Notes: generated from the sequence alone by a model not told the origin. A DNA stretch of 64,000 bases from Clostridia bacterium (GCA_017420755.1 JAFQOG010000029.1:244282-308281); one strand, 5' to 3'. Shown: positions 54,626 to 62,798, counted from the first letter of the stretch. A program made the numbers and translations.

Positions 54626-55586
54626 GCTTTCTTCTCGCCCTCGCCTCTCCGGAATTAAATTTAAATACCCCACCGTCTGATTTTAAAATCAAATTTGCGC
54701 TATCGTCAATGTCTAAAACTATTCCATCTATAATATCGTTTCCTCTATACACGCTAACCTCTTTGCCTATAAGATTTGATTTGCTTCTGTAAACATCAAT
54801 ATATTTTTTGTCCTTGAAGTTTTTATAATAATGAAGAAAACGATCCACAATTTCTGCGCAAAGAAGGCTTTTATATCCATTTGGAATTTTGGAAGGATAA
54901 ATTGAGGTAGCAATATCCTTTATTTCACTATCAAATCCGTTTTTTGGTGGAGCTATGTTTACGCCCATACCAATTATTACATAATCAGTTCTTGCGCTTT
55001 CAAAATTAAATGACGCCTCGCTTAAAATTCCGCACACCTTTTTGTTATCTATATAAATATCATTTACCCATTTTATAGAGCATTTTACACCACTAGTGCT
55101 TTCTATAGCCTCTAATACAGCTACCGCACCCATTACGGTTATATTTACACTTTCTTGAATTGGAATTTCAGGGCGCAATATAAGGCTCATATACAATCCA
55201 TTTTCGTCATTTGATATAAAGCTTCTGCCAAGTCTTCCTCTGCCTGCGCTTTGCCTTTTGGCAACAACCAAAGTCCCCTCCGGTGCGCCTTGTAATGCTA
55301 GTTCCTTTGCGATATCGTTTGACGAGGTGGTTTCCTCAAGCATTACAACACTAATGTCATTTTTGGACAGCCTTGATATTCTATTTGCGCTAAAAACATC
55401 TGTTTCACAAGATAGCATATATCCGTTACTTGTTGATGCAATCTCGTATCCATCATGTTTAAGTGCATTTACAGCCTTCCAAACAGCATTTCTTGTCACA
55501 TTTAATGCTTTAGCAATATCTTCGCCCGAAATGTTATTTCCTTGATTATTTTCAAGGATTTCTAATACTTGATTTTTTATACTCAT
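54615..55586 (-). CDS. birA: Biotin-acetyl-CoA-carboxylase ligase and repressor BirA
   Basis: The 323-residue protein has an N-terminal winged helix (GEDIAKALNVTRNAVWKAVNALKHDGYEI), then the ligase with VVAKRQSAGRGRLGRSFIS (biotinyl-AMP loop), IKWVNDIYIDNKKVCGIL and IGMGVNIAPP, and a C-terminal SH3-like domain. It attaches biotin to carrier domains and may repress bioY. GAGG ribosome site. I do not find a clear BirA-type dyad in front of it. Confidence 0.93.
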   Translation of the reverse strand: MSIKNQVLEILENNQGNNISGEDIAKALNVTRNAVWKAVNALKHDGYEIASTSNGYMLSCETDVFSANRISRLSKNDISVVMLEETTSSNDIAKELALQGAPEGTLVVAKRQSAGRGRLGRSFISNDENGLYMSLILRPEIPIQESVNITVMGAVAVLEAIESTSGVKCSIKWVNDIYIDNKKVCGILSEASFNFESARTDYVIIGMGVNIAPPKNGFDSEIKDIATSIYPSKIPNGYKSLLCAEIVDRFLHYYKNFKDKKYIDVYRSKSNLIGKEVSVYRGNDIIDGIVLDIDDSANLILKSDGGVFKFNSGEARARRKHVN

Positions 55587-55638
55587 ATTTTCCTCTCGTC
55601 ACCTGTTCTCGCTTTCTCGGTGACGCCTTATGCAAATT

Positions 55639-55668
55639 AAAACGGCAGTTGCCTGCCGTTTTGTTTTT
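55639..55668 (-). terminator. Terminator of the LCP-like gene
   Basis: AAAACGGCAG-TTGC-CTGCCGTTTTGTTTTT type hairpin; the T-run lies on the plus strand, and an AAAACGG...CCGTTTTAATTT is on the minus side. Confidence 0.75.
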
Positions 55669-55670
55669 AA

Positions 55671-56828
55671 TTATTCTCCGTAAAGTGCAACTTGAAGATC
55701 TGTTACTACCTTATTGTAATCCTCATATGCTGAGAAATACTCGTATTGGCCTTCTCCGAGAATCTTAATATTCTTGATGTTTTCAGAAAGATTTGATGTT
55801 ACGATACCGTCAGCCAAAGCATCTCCAGTTGTTCTTACAGCAATCTGAAGAAGTGATGAGAAATCGTCAGCCTCGGTTGAGGTTGTAGCATTCTCTGCAA
55901 GCTTATCAGTAAGAGCCTTAATACCCTTTACGCCATCCTTAATTGAAAGCTTTGTAACCTCTACAAGAATGCTGAATATAGCATTTGTGTTAGAACCGGT
56001 TGTACCACGAAGATAAGCAAGAGTTTGAACACCATTAAGTGTTACCTTTTCGCCCTTCTTTGTGATCTTCAAAACCTCTGCGCCAAATCTCTCATTATAG
56101 AGCTCGATAGCGATGTTAAGATTGTCAACCTCTTCTTGAGTCATTGTCATCTCAATTCCACCAACAAGATCTACCATTTCAGCAGCAGCCTCCATGTTCA
56201 TTTCAACATAACCATCAATATCAATACCGAAGTTTTGAGTAATGGTTCTGGAAAGAAGGTTTGCTGTGCCAAAATTATATGCATCCTTAAGTTGTCCAAT
56301 TACATCGGCATAAGGAATGTAAACTAATGTAGCATCATCCACAAGAACATATGTAAGCTTGTTTGTGTCCTTATTGAAAGAAGCGATGATGATCATATCA
56401 GCAGATGGCTTTTCAGGATTTGAATTTTCAATTCCATAAATTGCATAATTAAATACATTTGCCTCGTCCTTGATTGAATTCACAACAGAGCTATGATTGT
56501 TTGATGCAAGGAATGCATATTTTTGGAACTTAGCATCATTATACACTTTATCAATGTAGAATCCGTTACCTTCCTTAAACGACTCGGCGATTGTTGGAAT
56601 TGTATCCTTATAGCTACCCTTAGGTGACATACTTTCAGAAATGTTTTTGATTAATGCATTTACTACTACGAAAACCAATGCAACTATTGCAATCAAAACA
56701 ACAATAGCTAGCAAGATTCCCTTTATAACAGAACGCTTCTGCTTTTGCTCGGTATAAACAATGTCTGCACGATTGCTTTCGGGAACATTAGCAGATGCTT
56801 TTCTTCTCTCGATGATTCTTTTACTCAC
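55671..56828 (-). CDS. LytR-CpsA-Psr (LCP)-like membrane protein with degenerate catalytic residues
   Basis: GTG start 8 bases after GGAG; 385 residues. One N-terminal membrane anchor at 35-60. The outside domain has the LCP order ADMIIIASFNKDTNKLTYVLV, then GYVEMNMEAAAEMVDLVGGIEM and LNGVQTLAYLRG. LCP enzymes attach wall polymers and need Arg/Asp at their catalytic loop; here the usual S-x-P-R-D-T is read as L-V-D-D-A-T (residues 162-167) and the later R-x-R...D-x-x-R block is missing, so catalysis is unlikely. It may bind polyprenyl phosphate without transfer. Strong consensus promoter. Confidence 0.75.
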   Translation of the reverse strand: MSKRIIERRKASANVPESNRADIVYTEQKQKRSVIKGILLAIVVLIAIVALVFVVVNALIKNISESMSPKGSYKDTIPTIAESFKEGNGFYIDKVYNDAKFQKYAFLASNNHSSVVNSIKDEANVFNYAIYGIENSNPEKPSADMIIIASFNKDTNKLTYVLVDDATLVYIPYADVIGQLKDAYNFGTANLLSRTITQNFGIDIDGYVEMNMEAAAEMVDLVGGIEMTMTQEEVDNLNIAIELYNERFGAEVLKITKKGEKVTLNGVQTLAYLRGTTGSNTNAIFSILVEVTKLSIKDGVKGIKALTDKLAENATTSTEADDFSSLLQIAVRTTGDALADGIVTSNLSENIKNIKILGEGQYEYFSAYEDYNKVVTDLQVALYGE

Positions 56829-56874
56829 GTCGATATTCTCCTTTTTGCTATTAAAGTAAAATTTTTATATTTTT

Positions 56875-56903
56875 ATTATATATCAATTTTTTTGGCTTGT
56901 CAA
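56875..56903 (-). promoter_or_regulatory. Consensus promoter of the LCP-like gene
   Basis: TTGACA, 17 bases, TATAAT on the minus strand. Confidence 0.8.
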
Positions 56904-56944
56904 CACTTTTTCAACATATTTTAGTGTGAAAAACAAAATTCATA

Positions 56945-57955
56945 TCATTTTTTTGATCCAAATGCTTTAGAAGAAAATTCTCTAAGGAAATAAATATCTT
57001 TAAAATTAACCGTAAAGACCCTTTCGTTCAAATAAGAAAGCGAGTCATCACAAGTTAAAAATACAAGCTTATATGAATACAGGGCTTGGTGCTTATATCC
57101 TCTTTTTTTATCTACATCGATAAATCCATACTTTCCGTCACCTAGCAAAGCATGCCCTATTGAAGCCATATGCGCCCTTATTTGATGCGTTCTGCCTGTA
57201 AGCAGTTCAACCTCTAAAAGCGAGATATCCTCTTGTTGATTGTACTCTAAGGATTTATATTTTGTAATAATTTCCTTGGCACCATTTCTGTATTCCTTGA
57301 ACACGCTAACGGTGTTAGTTTTTGAATTTTTTAGAAGATAGCCCGTTAATGTGTCTTCTTTTTTGGGCAAAAAACCATGAACAGCGCAAAGATAAAGCTT
57401 CGAAATCTTATTTTCTCTTATTCTTGCATTTATATCCCTTAATGCGATAGCATTTTTTGCAGCTATAACAATTCCGCCCGTGTTTCTATCTATTCTATTA
57501 CACAGTGCGGGCGCAAATGAGTTTTCCGCGCTTGGATTGTATTCACCCTTTTGAGCAAGATATGCTTGAATATGATAAATCAATGTATTTCTTTCATCGA
57601 TTGCACCAGTTCCGCTGGTTTTACCATCACCATCTCCGCTATGAACAAGCACACCTGCCGGCTTGTCACACAAAATGATATTTTCGTCCTCATAAACAAT
57701 TTTCAAATTCGGAGTAATAGTTAAAAGCTCATTATCGGTTATTTTTTCAGCAAACAAGTCTTCGCTTAGAAAAACTTGAACAGTATCGCCCTCGCATAAG
57801 ATTTGGCGTTGCTCGGCTCTTTTTCGATTGACCTTTATCTTTTTTAGGCGGATAGCCTTATACATTAGCGACACGGGTATTCCCTTTATAGTCTTTAAAA
57901 TAAATTTGTCAAGGCGTTGACCGGCATCATTTAAATTTATTACATATTCTCTCAT
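56945..57955 (-). CDS. RluA family pseudouridine synthase
   Basis: The 336-residue protein has an N-terminal S4 domain (AGQRLDKFILKTIKGIPVSLMYKAIRLKKIKVN, phrase VSLMYKAIRLKKIKVN) and the RluA catalytic motif ALCNRIDRNTGGIVIAAKN with the active Asp, followed by ELLTGRTHQIRAHMASIGH. It modifies 23S rRNA or tRNA uridines. TGATG overlap with upp couples the two. Confidence 0.9.
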   Translation of the reverse strand: MREYVINLNDAGQRLDKFILKTIKGIPVSLMYKAIRLKKIKVNRKRAEQRQILCEGDTVQVFLSEDLFAEKITDNELLTITPNLKIVYEDENIILCDKPAGVLVHSGDGDGKTSGTGAIDERNTLIYHIQAYLAQKGEYNPSAENSFAPALCNRIDRNTGGIVIAAKNAIALRDINARIRENKISKLYLCAVHGFLPKKEDTLTGYLLKNSKTNTVSVFKEYRNGAKEIITKYKSLEYNQQEDISLLEVELLTGRTHQIRAHMASIGHALLGDGKYGFIDVDKKRGYKHQALYSYKLVFLTCDDSLSYLNERVFTVNFKDIYFLREFSSKAFGSKK

Positions 57956-58575
57956 CAGTCAGTACCAAAAATCCTATCACCTGCGTCACCTAACCCAGGC
58001 AAAATATATGCGTTTTCGTTTAAGCATTCGTCAAGCGCGCAAGCATATATATCTACATCCGGGTGAGCATCTTGTAGCCTTTTAACTCCTTCCGGTGCTG
58101 CAACAAGACAAAGGAAGCGTATTTTTTGAGCACCCTTCCTTTTCAGCATATCAATAGCATCTATTGCACTTCCACCGGTTGCCAGCATTGGATCTACAAC
58201 TATTGATATTCCATTTTCTATTTCACTCGGTAGCTTGCAATAATACTCTATCGGCATATGAGTTTCATGATCTCTGTAAAGGCCTATGTGTCCAACTCTT
58301 GCGTTTGGAATTAATTTTACAAGTCCGTCAATCATTCCAAGTCCCGCTCTAAGAATAGGAATAATAGACACATTATCAACAATGGCAAAACCTGTTGTCT
58401 CTTGCATTGGTGTTTCGATTTTATATTTATCAAGTGATAAATCTCTTGTAACCTCATAGCACATAAGCTCTGAAATATCGCAAAGCAAGCTTCTAAACTG
58501 CTCAGTATTCGTACTTTTATCCCTCATAATTGAAAGCTTATGAGCGACAAGAGGATGATTTGAAATATAAAGCAT
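57955..58575 (-). CDS. upp: Uracil phosphoribosyltransferase
   Basis: Start at 58575 follows AAGGAGAG; 206 residues. It makes UMP from uracil and PRPP. Signature: [23 protein letters not shown] (phrase [14 protein letters not shown]), [43 protein letters not shown] (PRPP loop) and [27 protein letters not shown] at the end. Own promoter. Confidence 0.95.
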   Translation of the reverse strand: MLYISNHPLVAHKLSIMRDKSTNTEQFRSLLCDISELMCYEVTRDLSLDKYKIETPMQETTGFAIVDNVSIIPILRAGLGMIDGLVKLIPNARVGHIGLYRDHETHMPIEYYCKLPSEIENGISIVVDPMLATGGSAIDAIDMLKRKGAQKIRFLCLVAAPEGVKRLQDAHPDVDIYACALDECLNENAYILPGLGDAGDRIFGTD

Positions 58576-58609
58576 TTTTCTCTCCTTATCTTTCATATTC
58601 ATTAATAAT

Positions 58610-58638
58610 ATTATAGAGGCAGGAATGGCTTTTTTCAA
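58610..58638 (-). promoter_or_regulatory. Promoter of upp
   Basis: TTGAAA, 17 bases, TATAAT on the minus strand. Confidence 0.7.
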
Positions 58639-58678
58639 GTATATTTTCGAATTATTTCATTTTTTATATAAATTTTGA

Positions 58679-58707
58679 TTTACATATCGAAAAAAATGTG
58701 CTAGAAT
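58679..58707 (+). promoter_or_regulatory. Promoter of mtaB
   Basis: TTTACA, 17 bases, TAGAAT; about 30 bases before the start codon. Confidence 0.6.
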
Positions 58708-58737
58708 ATGATTGGCTATTTTTAAAGGAGGTGCAAA

Positions 58738-60054
58738 ATGTCAAAAACGATTAAGGCTTGTGTTATTACTCTTGGATGTCGAGTTAATCAATACGAAAGC
58801 GACGCTATAATGCTGGAGCTTTCTAAAAACGGTGTTATAATTTCGGGCAAGGACGAGGTTTGCGATATATACATCATTAACACATGTACAGTAACTGCTG
58901 AAAGCGACAGAAAATCTAGACAATTTATTCGTAGATGTGTCGCTAAAAATCCAAACGCGGTGATAATTGTAACGGGTTGCTATTCTCAAATCAATCCCGA
59001 AGAAGCATTAGCTATTGATGGCGTTGATTTTGTTTGTGGAAACAATGGCAAATCTATAATCGCTAAAAAGGCACTAGAATTGCTTGAATCAAAAGCCCCA
59101 AAAAGTATGTTCATGCCTGATATTTACAACGCCAAATTTGACCAAATGAATGTCGGTGCGCCTCTAACCAGAACCAGAGCGTTCATAAAAATTCAAGATG
59201 GATGTGAATCAAAATGTGCGTATTGCATTATTCCCAGTGCTCGAGGCAATGTTCGCTCTGATAGTAAAGAAAATATAATAAATGAAGTAAAACGAGCTGT
59301 AAGCGAGGGCTGTGTCGAGGTTGTGCTAACCGGTATTGAAACAGCGTCATATGGAAGAGATTTCAAAAACGGATATTCTCTTGCAGATTTACTTTACGAT
59401 GTAAACGAAATAGAGGGAGTAGAAAGAATTCGTCTGGGTTCTATTGACCCTGCTTCTATTACAAAGGAATTTGTTGATAAAATTGCCACTCTTTCCAAGG
59501 TAATGCCACATTTTCACATTTCAATGCAAAGTGGATGCTCTAAAACCTTGGCTAGTATGAGAAGAAAATATAATATTGATATGGCGAATGAACGCATTAA
59601 TTATTTGAGAAAATCAATTCCATCTCTTATGCTTAGCGCAGATGTTATAACCGGCTTCCCCGGTGAGAGCGACGAGGATTTTAACGAAACGCTATCGTTT
59701 TTCAAAAATCAGCATTTCTTACATCTTCATATTTTCCCGTATTCAAAAAGAAAAGGAACTGTGGCTTATAGTATGCCAAATCAGGTTGATGAATCTATCA
59801 AAAAGGAGCGGCTTAGACAATTGTCTAATATGGAACTGGAAATACATCGAGAGCTTCTTTCTGAATACATAAAATCACACGAAATCGTTCCCGTTTTGTT
59901 CGAAAGCTACGATGGCGAATTCGCATACGGTCACTCTCCTTCTTTTGTAGAGATAAAGATAAAATCTAACGAAAATTTAAGTGGAAAAATCATAAATGTA
60001 AAGCTCTTAGATAGCGATGATGAGCGTGTTATTGGCAAATTATTGAATTTTTAA
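58738..60054 (+). CDS. mtaB: tRNA N6-threonylcarbamoyladenosine(37) methylthiotransferase
   Basis: The 438-residue methylthiotransferase has the N-terminal UPF0004 domain (ITLGCRVNQYESDA, VTGCYSQ), the radical SAM motif IQDGCESKCAYCIIPSARG with CxxxCxxC, and a C-terminal TRAM domain. The LGCRVNQ phrase is typical of MtaB rather than MiaB (LGCQMN) or RimO. It adds the 2-methylthio group to t6A37 in ANN-decoding tRNAs. AAAGGAGG ribosome site. Confidence 0.93.
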   Translation: MSKTIKACVITLGCRVNQYESDAIMLELSKNGVIISGKDEVCDIYIINTCTVTAESDRKSRQFIRRCVAKNPNAVIIVTGCYSQINPEEALAIDGVDFVCGNNGKSIIAKKALELLESKAPKSMFMPDIYNAKFDQMNVGAPLTRTRAFIKIQDGCESKCAYCIIPSARGNVRSDSKENIINEVKRAVSEGCVEVVLTGIETASYGRDFKNGYSLADLLYDVNEIEGVERIRLGSIDPASITKEFVDKIATLSKVMPHFHISMQSGCSKTLASMRRKYNIDMANERINYLRKSIPSLMLSADVITGFPGESDEDFNETLSFFKNQHFLHLHIFPYSKRKGTVAYSMPNQVDESIKKERLRQLSNMELEIHRELLSEYIKSHEIVPVLFESYDGEFAYGHSPSFVEIKIKSNENLSGKIINVKLLDSDDERVIGKLLNF

Positions 60055-60065
60055 ATTAAAAAAAC

Positions 60066-60092
60066 AAAAAACTCTCGAATTGAGAGTTTTTT
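60066..60092. terminator. Terminator between mtaB and the convergent TetR gene
   Basis: AAAAACTCTC-GAATT-GAGAGTTTTTT. Confidence 0.85.
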
Positions 60093-60095
60093 GTT

Positions 60096-60605
60096 TTACA
60101 TTTTTATAAAATCAAAGCAAGATTTCAATTCTATAACAAGCTGAGCCGGAGAGATTAGATTTGAAGCAAGAAGCCATCTTTTAATAGCGCAAACTATAGC
60201 ATCGGCAAAAAAGTCTGCCCTTATGCTCAAGCCGTTATTATTAAGTTCCATGTTTTCACTAAAAATATTATAGCAAACAAGCTGTAAATGCTGTGATATT
60301 GAATTTTGACCCTCAGCTTTTAGGACCTTTTTGTAAAAGCTACGATTTTCATAAAGATATTTTGCAAGAATTTCGATTGTTTTCCAAAGGCCACTAGGCA
60401 CTTCTCTATATTCTTCCAAAAGCTCACTATCAAAAATCCAGCATATAAGATCCTCTTTATCCTTAAAGTGATAATAAAAGCTTTTTCTGTTCATATCACA
60501 TTTTTCGCAAATTTCTCGCACACTGATTTTGTTAAGCGGAATTTCGCAAAGTAGCTCCTTAAAAGCATTTGCGAACAATATTTTTGTAGTATGTAGCTCT
60601 CCCAT
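60096..60605 (-). CDS. TetR/AcrR family transcriptional regulator
   Basis: The 169-residue protein has a TetR helix-turn-helix (KILFANAFKELLCEIPLNKISVREICEKCDMNRKSFYYHFKDKEDLI, phrase EKCDMNRKSFYYHFKDKEDL) and a short C-terminal domain like the DhaS-type TetR_C group. No effector or target is visible next door. It is unusual in being preceded by a yybP-ykoY-type riboswitch with a terminator. GGAGG ribosome site 7 bases before ATG. Monocistronic. Confidence 0.85.
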   Translation of the reverse strand: MGELHTTKILFANAFKELLCEIPLNKISVREICEKCDMNRKSFYYHFKDKEDLICWIFDSELLEEYREVPSGLWKTIEILAKYLYENRSFYKKVLKAEGQNSISQHLQLVCYNIFSENMELNNNGLSIRADFFADAIVCAIKRWLLASNLISPAQLVIELKSCFDFIKM

Positions 60606-60635
60606 TTTTTATCCCTCCGTTTTTAGCAGATGAAT

Positions 60636-60678
60636 AAAAAAATCGAGCCTCATCTGCTTTCATTACAGATAAGTCTCG
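60636..60678 (-). terminator. Riboswitch-controlled terminator before the TetR gene
   Basis: Minus-strand stem CGAG-A-CTTATCTG / CAGATGAG-G-CTCG followed by TTTTTTT; its 5' arm uses the same CTTAT that closes aptamer helix P1, so the two are mutually exclusive. A further TCATCTGCT could also pair. Confidence 0.75.
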
Positions 60679-60753
60679 TTAATTAAGATAAAGCCAGACT
60701 TTAGTCGGTTGTTGACTTTATCGCATCAAGGATGCAAACTACTCCCTTATTTA
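60669..60753 (-). promoter_or_regulatory. yybP-ykoY type (Mn2+-sensing) riboswitch
   Basis: Minus strand reads, in order, ATAAG + GGAGTAG (P1 5' side and conserved loop), hairpin GCATC-CTT-GATGC, helix GATAAAG...CTTTATC with TCAACAACCGAC inside, then CGAGA + CTTAT (P1 3' side). GGGAGTAG, the CAACA stretch and GAGAC next to P1 are the diagnostic blocks of the yybP-ykoY motif. Binding should form P1, free the downstream gene from the terminator and switch it ON. Confidence 0.8.
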
Positions 60754-60760
60754 CAATTTT

Positions 60761-60789
60761 ATTATATCATATACTTTCCTCAAATTCAA
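60761..60789 (-). promoter_or_regulatory. Promoter of the riboswitch-TetR unit
   Basis: TTGAAT, 17 bases, TATAAT on the minus strand, immediately before the aptamer. Confidence 0.65.
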
Positions 60790-60821
60790 GACCTTTTTGG
60801 AAATTTTTATTAAAATCAACA

Positions 60822-60847
60822 TCAAAAGCGAGTGATTTGGCACTCGC
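60822..60847 (-). terminator. Terminator of the methyltransferase-GNAT-HIT operon
   Basis: GCGAGTG-CCAAAT-CACTCGC followed by TTTTGATG on the minus strand, just after the HIT gene. Confidence 0.7.
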
Positions 60848-60854
60848 TTGTATT

Positions 60855-61262
60855 TTATAATGATTTTCTTATATTGCTTGCTATTTCTTGTGATACATTA
60901 ATTTCATTCTCGGTGCATTTCCAACCAAATCCATCATTTTGGTATCGTGGGAATATGTGCAAATGAAAATGTCCTATTTCATTAAATGCACCACCGTTCT
61001 GCATAATGCTATATCCATCAGGCTTATATATATCTTTCAGTGCTTTCACTATTCTTTGAGACAGCTCCATTATTTCGTTAAGTAGCTTTATTGGTAATTC
61101 TTCTATATCCAAATAATGTTCCTTCGGTACTACTAAAATATGACCTTCGTTTATTGGGTCAACATCTAAAAAAGCAACAATATTATTGCTTTCATATACA
61201 ATATTGCTTTCTACCTCTTTATTTGCGATTTTACAAAATATACAGTTTACTTTATTCTCCAT
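60855..61262 (-). CDS. HIT family nucleotide-binding protein
   Basis: A 135-residue protein with CIFCKIANKEVESNIVYESNNIVAFLD at the N-terminus and the histidine triad HFHLHIFPR near residue 105. HIT proteins hydrolyse or transfer nucleotides on alpha-phosphates, such as AMP-lysine or Ap4A-type molecules. Overlaps the GNAT gene by 16 bases; last in its operon. Confidence 0.88.
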   Translation of the reverse strand: MENKVNCIFCKIANKEVESNIVYESNNIVAFLDVDPINEGHILVVPKEHYLDIEELPIKLLNEIMELSQRIVKALKDIYKPDGYSIMQNGGAFNEIGHFHLHIFPRYQNDGFGWKCTENEINVSQEIASNIRKSL

Positions 61263-61720
61263 TTTTCCAACCTATATAGTCCTTCCTCGTCTATTACATT
61301 TATTCCATTTTTGTAGCTATAACCCATTTTAATATAAAACTGACAGGCAGTAATTGAAGCAGGGATTTCTATTCTTTTTGCTCGCAAGAAAAACTCGTCA
61401 TTTTCAAGTGTTTCAATTATTTTTCTGCCAATCCCTTGCCCTTGATATTCGGGCAAAACAAATATGGTAAACAAGCTACTTTCGTCAAGCTTATCAAAAT
61501 ACGGACCAATTCCACCGCATCCAACGATTTTGTTTTCCATTATAAACACATAAAAATTCATCCACTTTGAACGCTTTATAAGCCTTTGGGGATTCAATTT
61601 TTGAACATCATTTTCTATATATTCACTTGAATAATCTTTGATATTAGTAGTTCTTAAGGTTTTTGCTATTAGTTCCGCAACCTCATTTGCATCCTTTTCT
61701 TCAAATAATCTTATTAACAT
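61247..61720 (-). CDS. GNAT family N-acetyltransferase
   Basis: A 157-residue single GNAT domain: IRLFEEKDANEVAELIA at the start, IMENKIVGCGGIGPYFDKLDESSLFTIFVLPEYQGQGIGRKIIETLE with the acetyl-CoA phrase QGQGIGRK, and ACQFYIKMGYSYKNG. Substrate unknown. Begins 3 bases after the methyltransferase stop and overlaps HIT. Confidence 0.88.
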   Translation of the reverse strand: MLIRLFEEKDANEVAELIAKTLRTTNIKDYSSEYIENDVQKLNPQRLIKRSKWMNFYVFIMENKIVGCGGIGPYFDKLDESSLFTIFVLPEYQGQGIGRKIIETLENDEFFLRAKRIEIPASITACQFYIKMGYSYKNGINVIDEEGLYRLEKWRIK

Positions 61721-61723
61721 ATT

Positions 61724-62512
61724 TTAGTCCTTTCTAAATATATCTAACATGTGAGATGAAGCACCCACCATGTCGTTTCTTTCACAAATACAAAGTATAT
61801 ATTTCATATATTTTTGAAATGTTTCATCATCCATTTCATCAACTGCACCCGAAATAAATCGTGTTATCATATCTGTACCGATATAGTGTAGTCTAGTTAC
61901 TTGAAAATTGCTCATCAATCTATCTACATCTTCTTTTCTAAAGAGAGAAAATACCTCTTTGGGATTAGAACTCAGCTTAAATGTTTCATAATCAACCAAA
62001 TTATCATGCAACCCACTTTTAAAATTTCCTTTTAAAAAACCAAAATGAAACACAGTCATATCATTGTTACAATAAGCTGCAAATACTATGCCACCCTTTT
62101 TAGTAACTCTTATTGCCTCGCTCAAGGCGGCAAGCTGGTCTTTTTCAGTATATAAGTGGTACATCGGTCCAAGAAGCAAAGTAATATCATATAAATCTGA
62201 CGGCACGCTATGAAGGTTTATGGCATCGCCTTGATTGATTGTAATTTTTTCGTTTGGCTTTGTGTTTGCCTTAAACATTTCTATATTGCATTCCATAAGT
62301 TCAATCGCATCAACCTCGTATCCTTGCCCGGCAAAATAATGTGAGTAGCGTCCTGTTCCTGCACCTATTTCTAAAATTCTCATACCTTGTTTCAAATGCT
62401 TTTCTATATAATTGATAGTAGTTAGAAATTCTACCATGCCTCTTTTATTGCTGAATCTTATATCCTCGTTGTGTGTTTCGTAATAACCCTTTAAAGCTTC
62501 TATTCTTTCCAT
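61724..62512 (-). CDS. Class I SAM-dependent methyltransferase
   Basis: Start at 62512 follows TAGGAGG; 262 residues. SAM motif LEIGAGTGRYSHYFAGQG (about 47-64), then VDAIELMECNIEMFK, and NINQGDAINLHSV-type motif (ITINQGDAINLHSVPSDLYD, phrase GDAINLHSVPSDLYDITLLL). The acceptor substrate is not readable; small-molecule methylation is typical. First gene of an operon with GNAT and HIT, controlled by a leader-peptide-terminator region. Confidence 0.87.
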   Translation of the reverse strand: MERIEALKGYYETHNEDIRFSNKRGMVEFLTTINYIEKHLKQGMRILEIGAGTGRYSHYFAGQGYEVDAIELMECNIEMFKANTKPNEKITINQGDAINLHSVPSDLYDITLLLGPMYHLYTEKDQLAALSEAIRVTKKGGIVFAAYCNNDMTVFHFGFLKGNFKSGLHDNLVDYETFKLSSNPKEVFSLFRKEDVDRLMSNFQVTRLHYIGTDMITRFISGAVDEMDDETFQKYMKYILCICERNDMVGASSHMLDIFRKD

Positions 62513-62523
62513 AAAACCTCCTA

Positions 62524-62565
62524 AAACAAAAAGCACCATATATCGAATGCTCGACTTACAGTGCC
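62524..62565 (-). terminator. Attenuator terminator between leader ORF and methyltransferase gene
   Basis: Minus-strand hairpin GGCACTGTAAGTCGAGC / TTCGATATATGGTGC followed by TTTTTGTTTT. It stands 23 bases after the leader stop and 12 bases before the methyltransferase ribosome site, as in attenuators. Several internal mismatches make it a medium-strength hairpin. Confidence 0.65.
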
Positions 62566-62587
62566 TAATTCCTATTACATAATATGA

Positions 62588-62680
62588 TTATGAATTTAGG
62601 GTACGACAAAGTAAGCCCGACTGTTTCCACCAATCGCGCATCATATACATATTCATAGCGTTAACTACAAAATGCTTCAT
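62588..62680 (-). CDS. 30-residue leader peptide
   Basis: A complete small ORF with AAGGAG 8 bases before the ATG. The peptide begins MKHFVVNAMNMYMMRDWW and ends LLCRTLNS; five Met and two adjacent Trp in 17 residues. It is the only coding segment of the leader before the terminator and fits a regulatory peptide whose translation controls read-through into the methyltransferase operon. Codon GGCTTAC near its end (62611-62617) can pair with GTAAGTC in the terminator arm. Confidence 0.7.
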   Translation of the reverse strand: MKHFVVNAMNMYMMRDWWKQSGLLCRTLNS

Positions 62681-62708
62681 TGTCGTTACTCCTTCTTTGT
62701 TTTTCTTA

Positions 62709-62737
62709 ATTCTAACACTTATTTTTTGCAATGTCAA
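62709..62737 (-). promoter_or_regulatory. Promoter of the leader-methyltransferase operon
   Basis: TTGACA, 17 bases, TAGAAT on the minus strand; start about 25 bases before the leader ATG. Confidence 0.75.
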
Positions 62738-62766
62738 TTGTTTTAGCACAATTTATATGATATAAT
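62738..62766 (+). promoter_or_regulatory. Promoter of the MazG-Nudix-Nudix operon
   Basis: TTGTTT, 17 bases, TATAAT, with its -35 box directly abutting the -35 of the opposite promoter, so the two divergent operons share one regulatory core. Confidence 0.6.
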
Positions 62767-62798
62767 TATTAAAAGGCTATCGAAAGGCGGAGTAAAAA

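Noticed and set aside
55593-55624. CGTCACC/GGTGACG hairpin before birA as a BirA operator
   Set aside because: It does not match the known TTGTTAAC-type BirA dyad; it may be a chance leader hairpin near the ribosome site.
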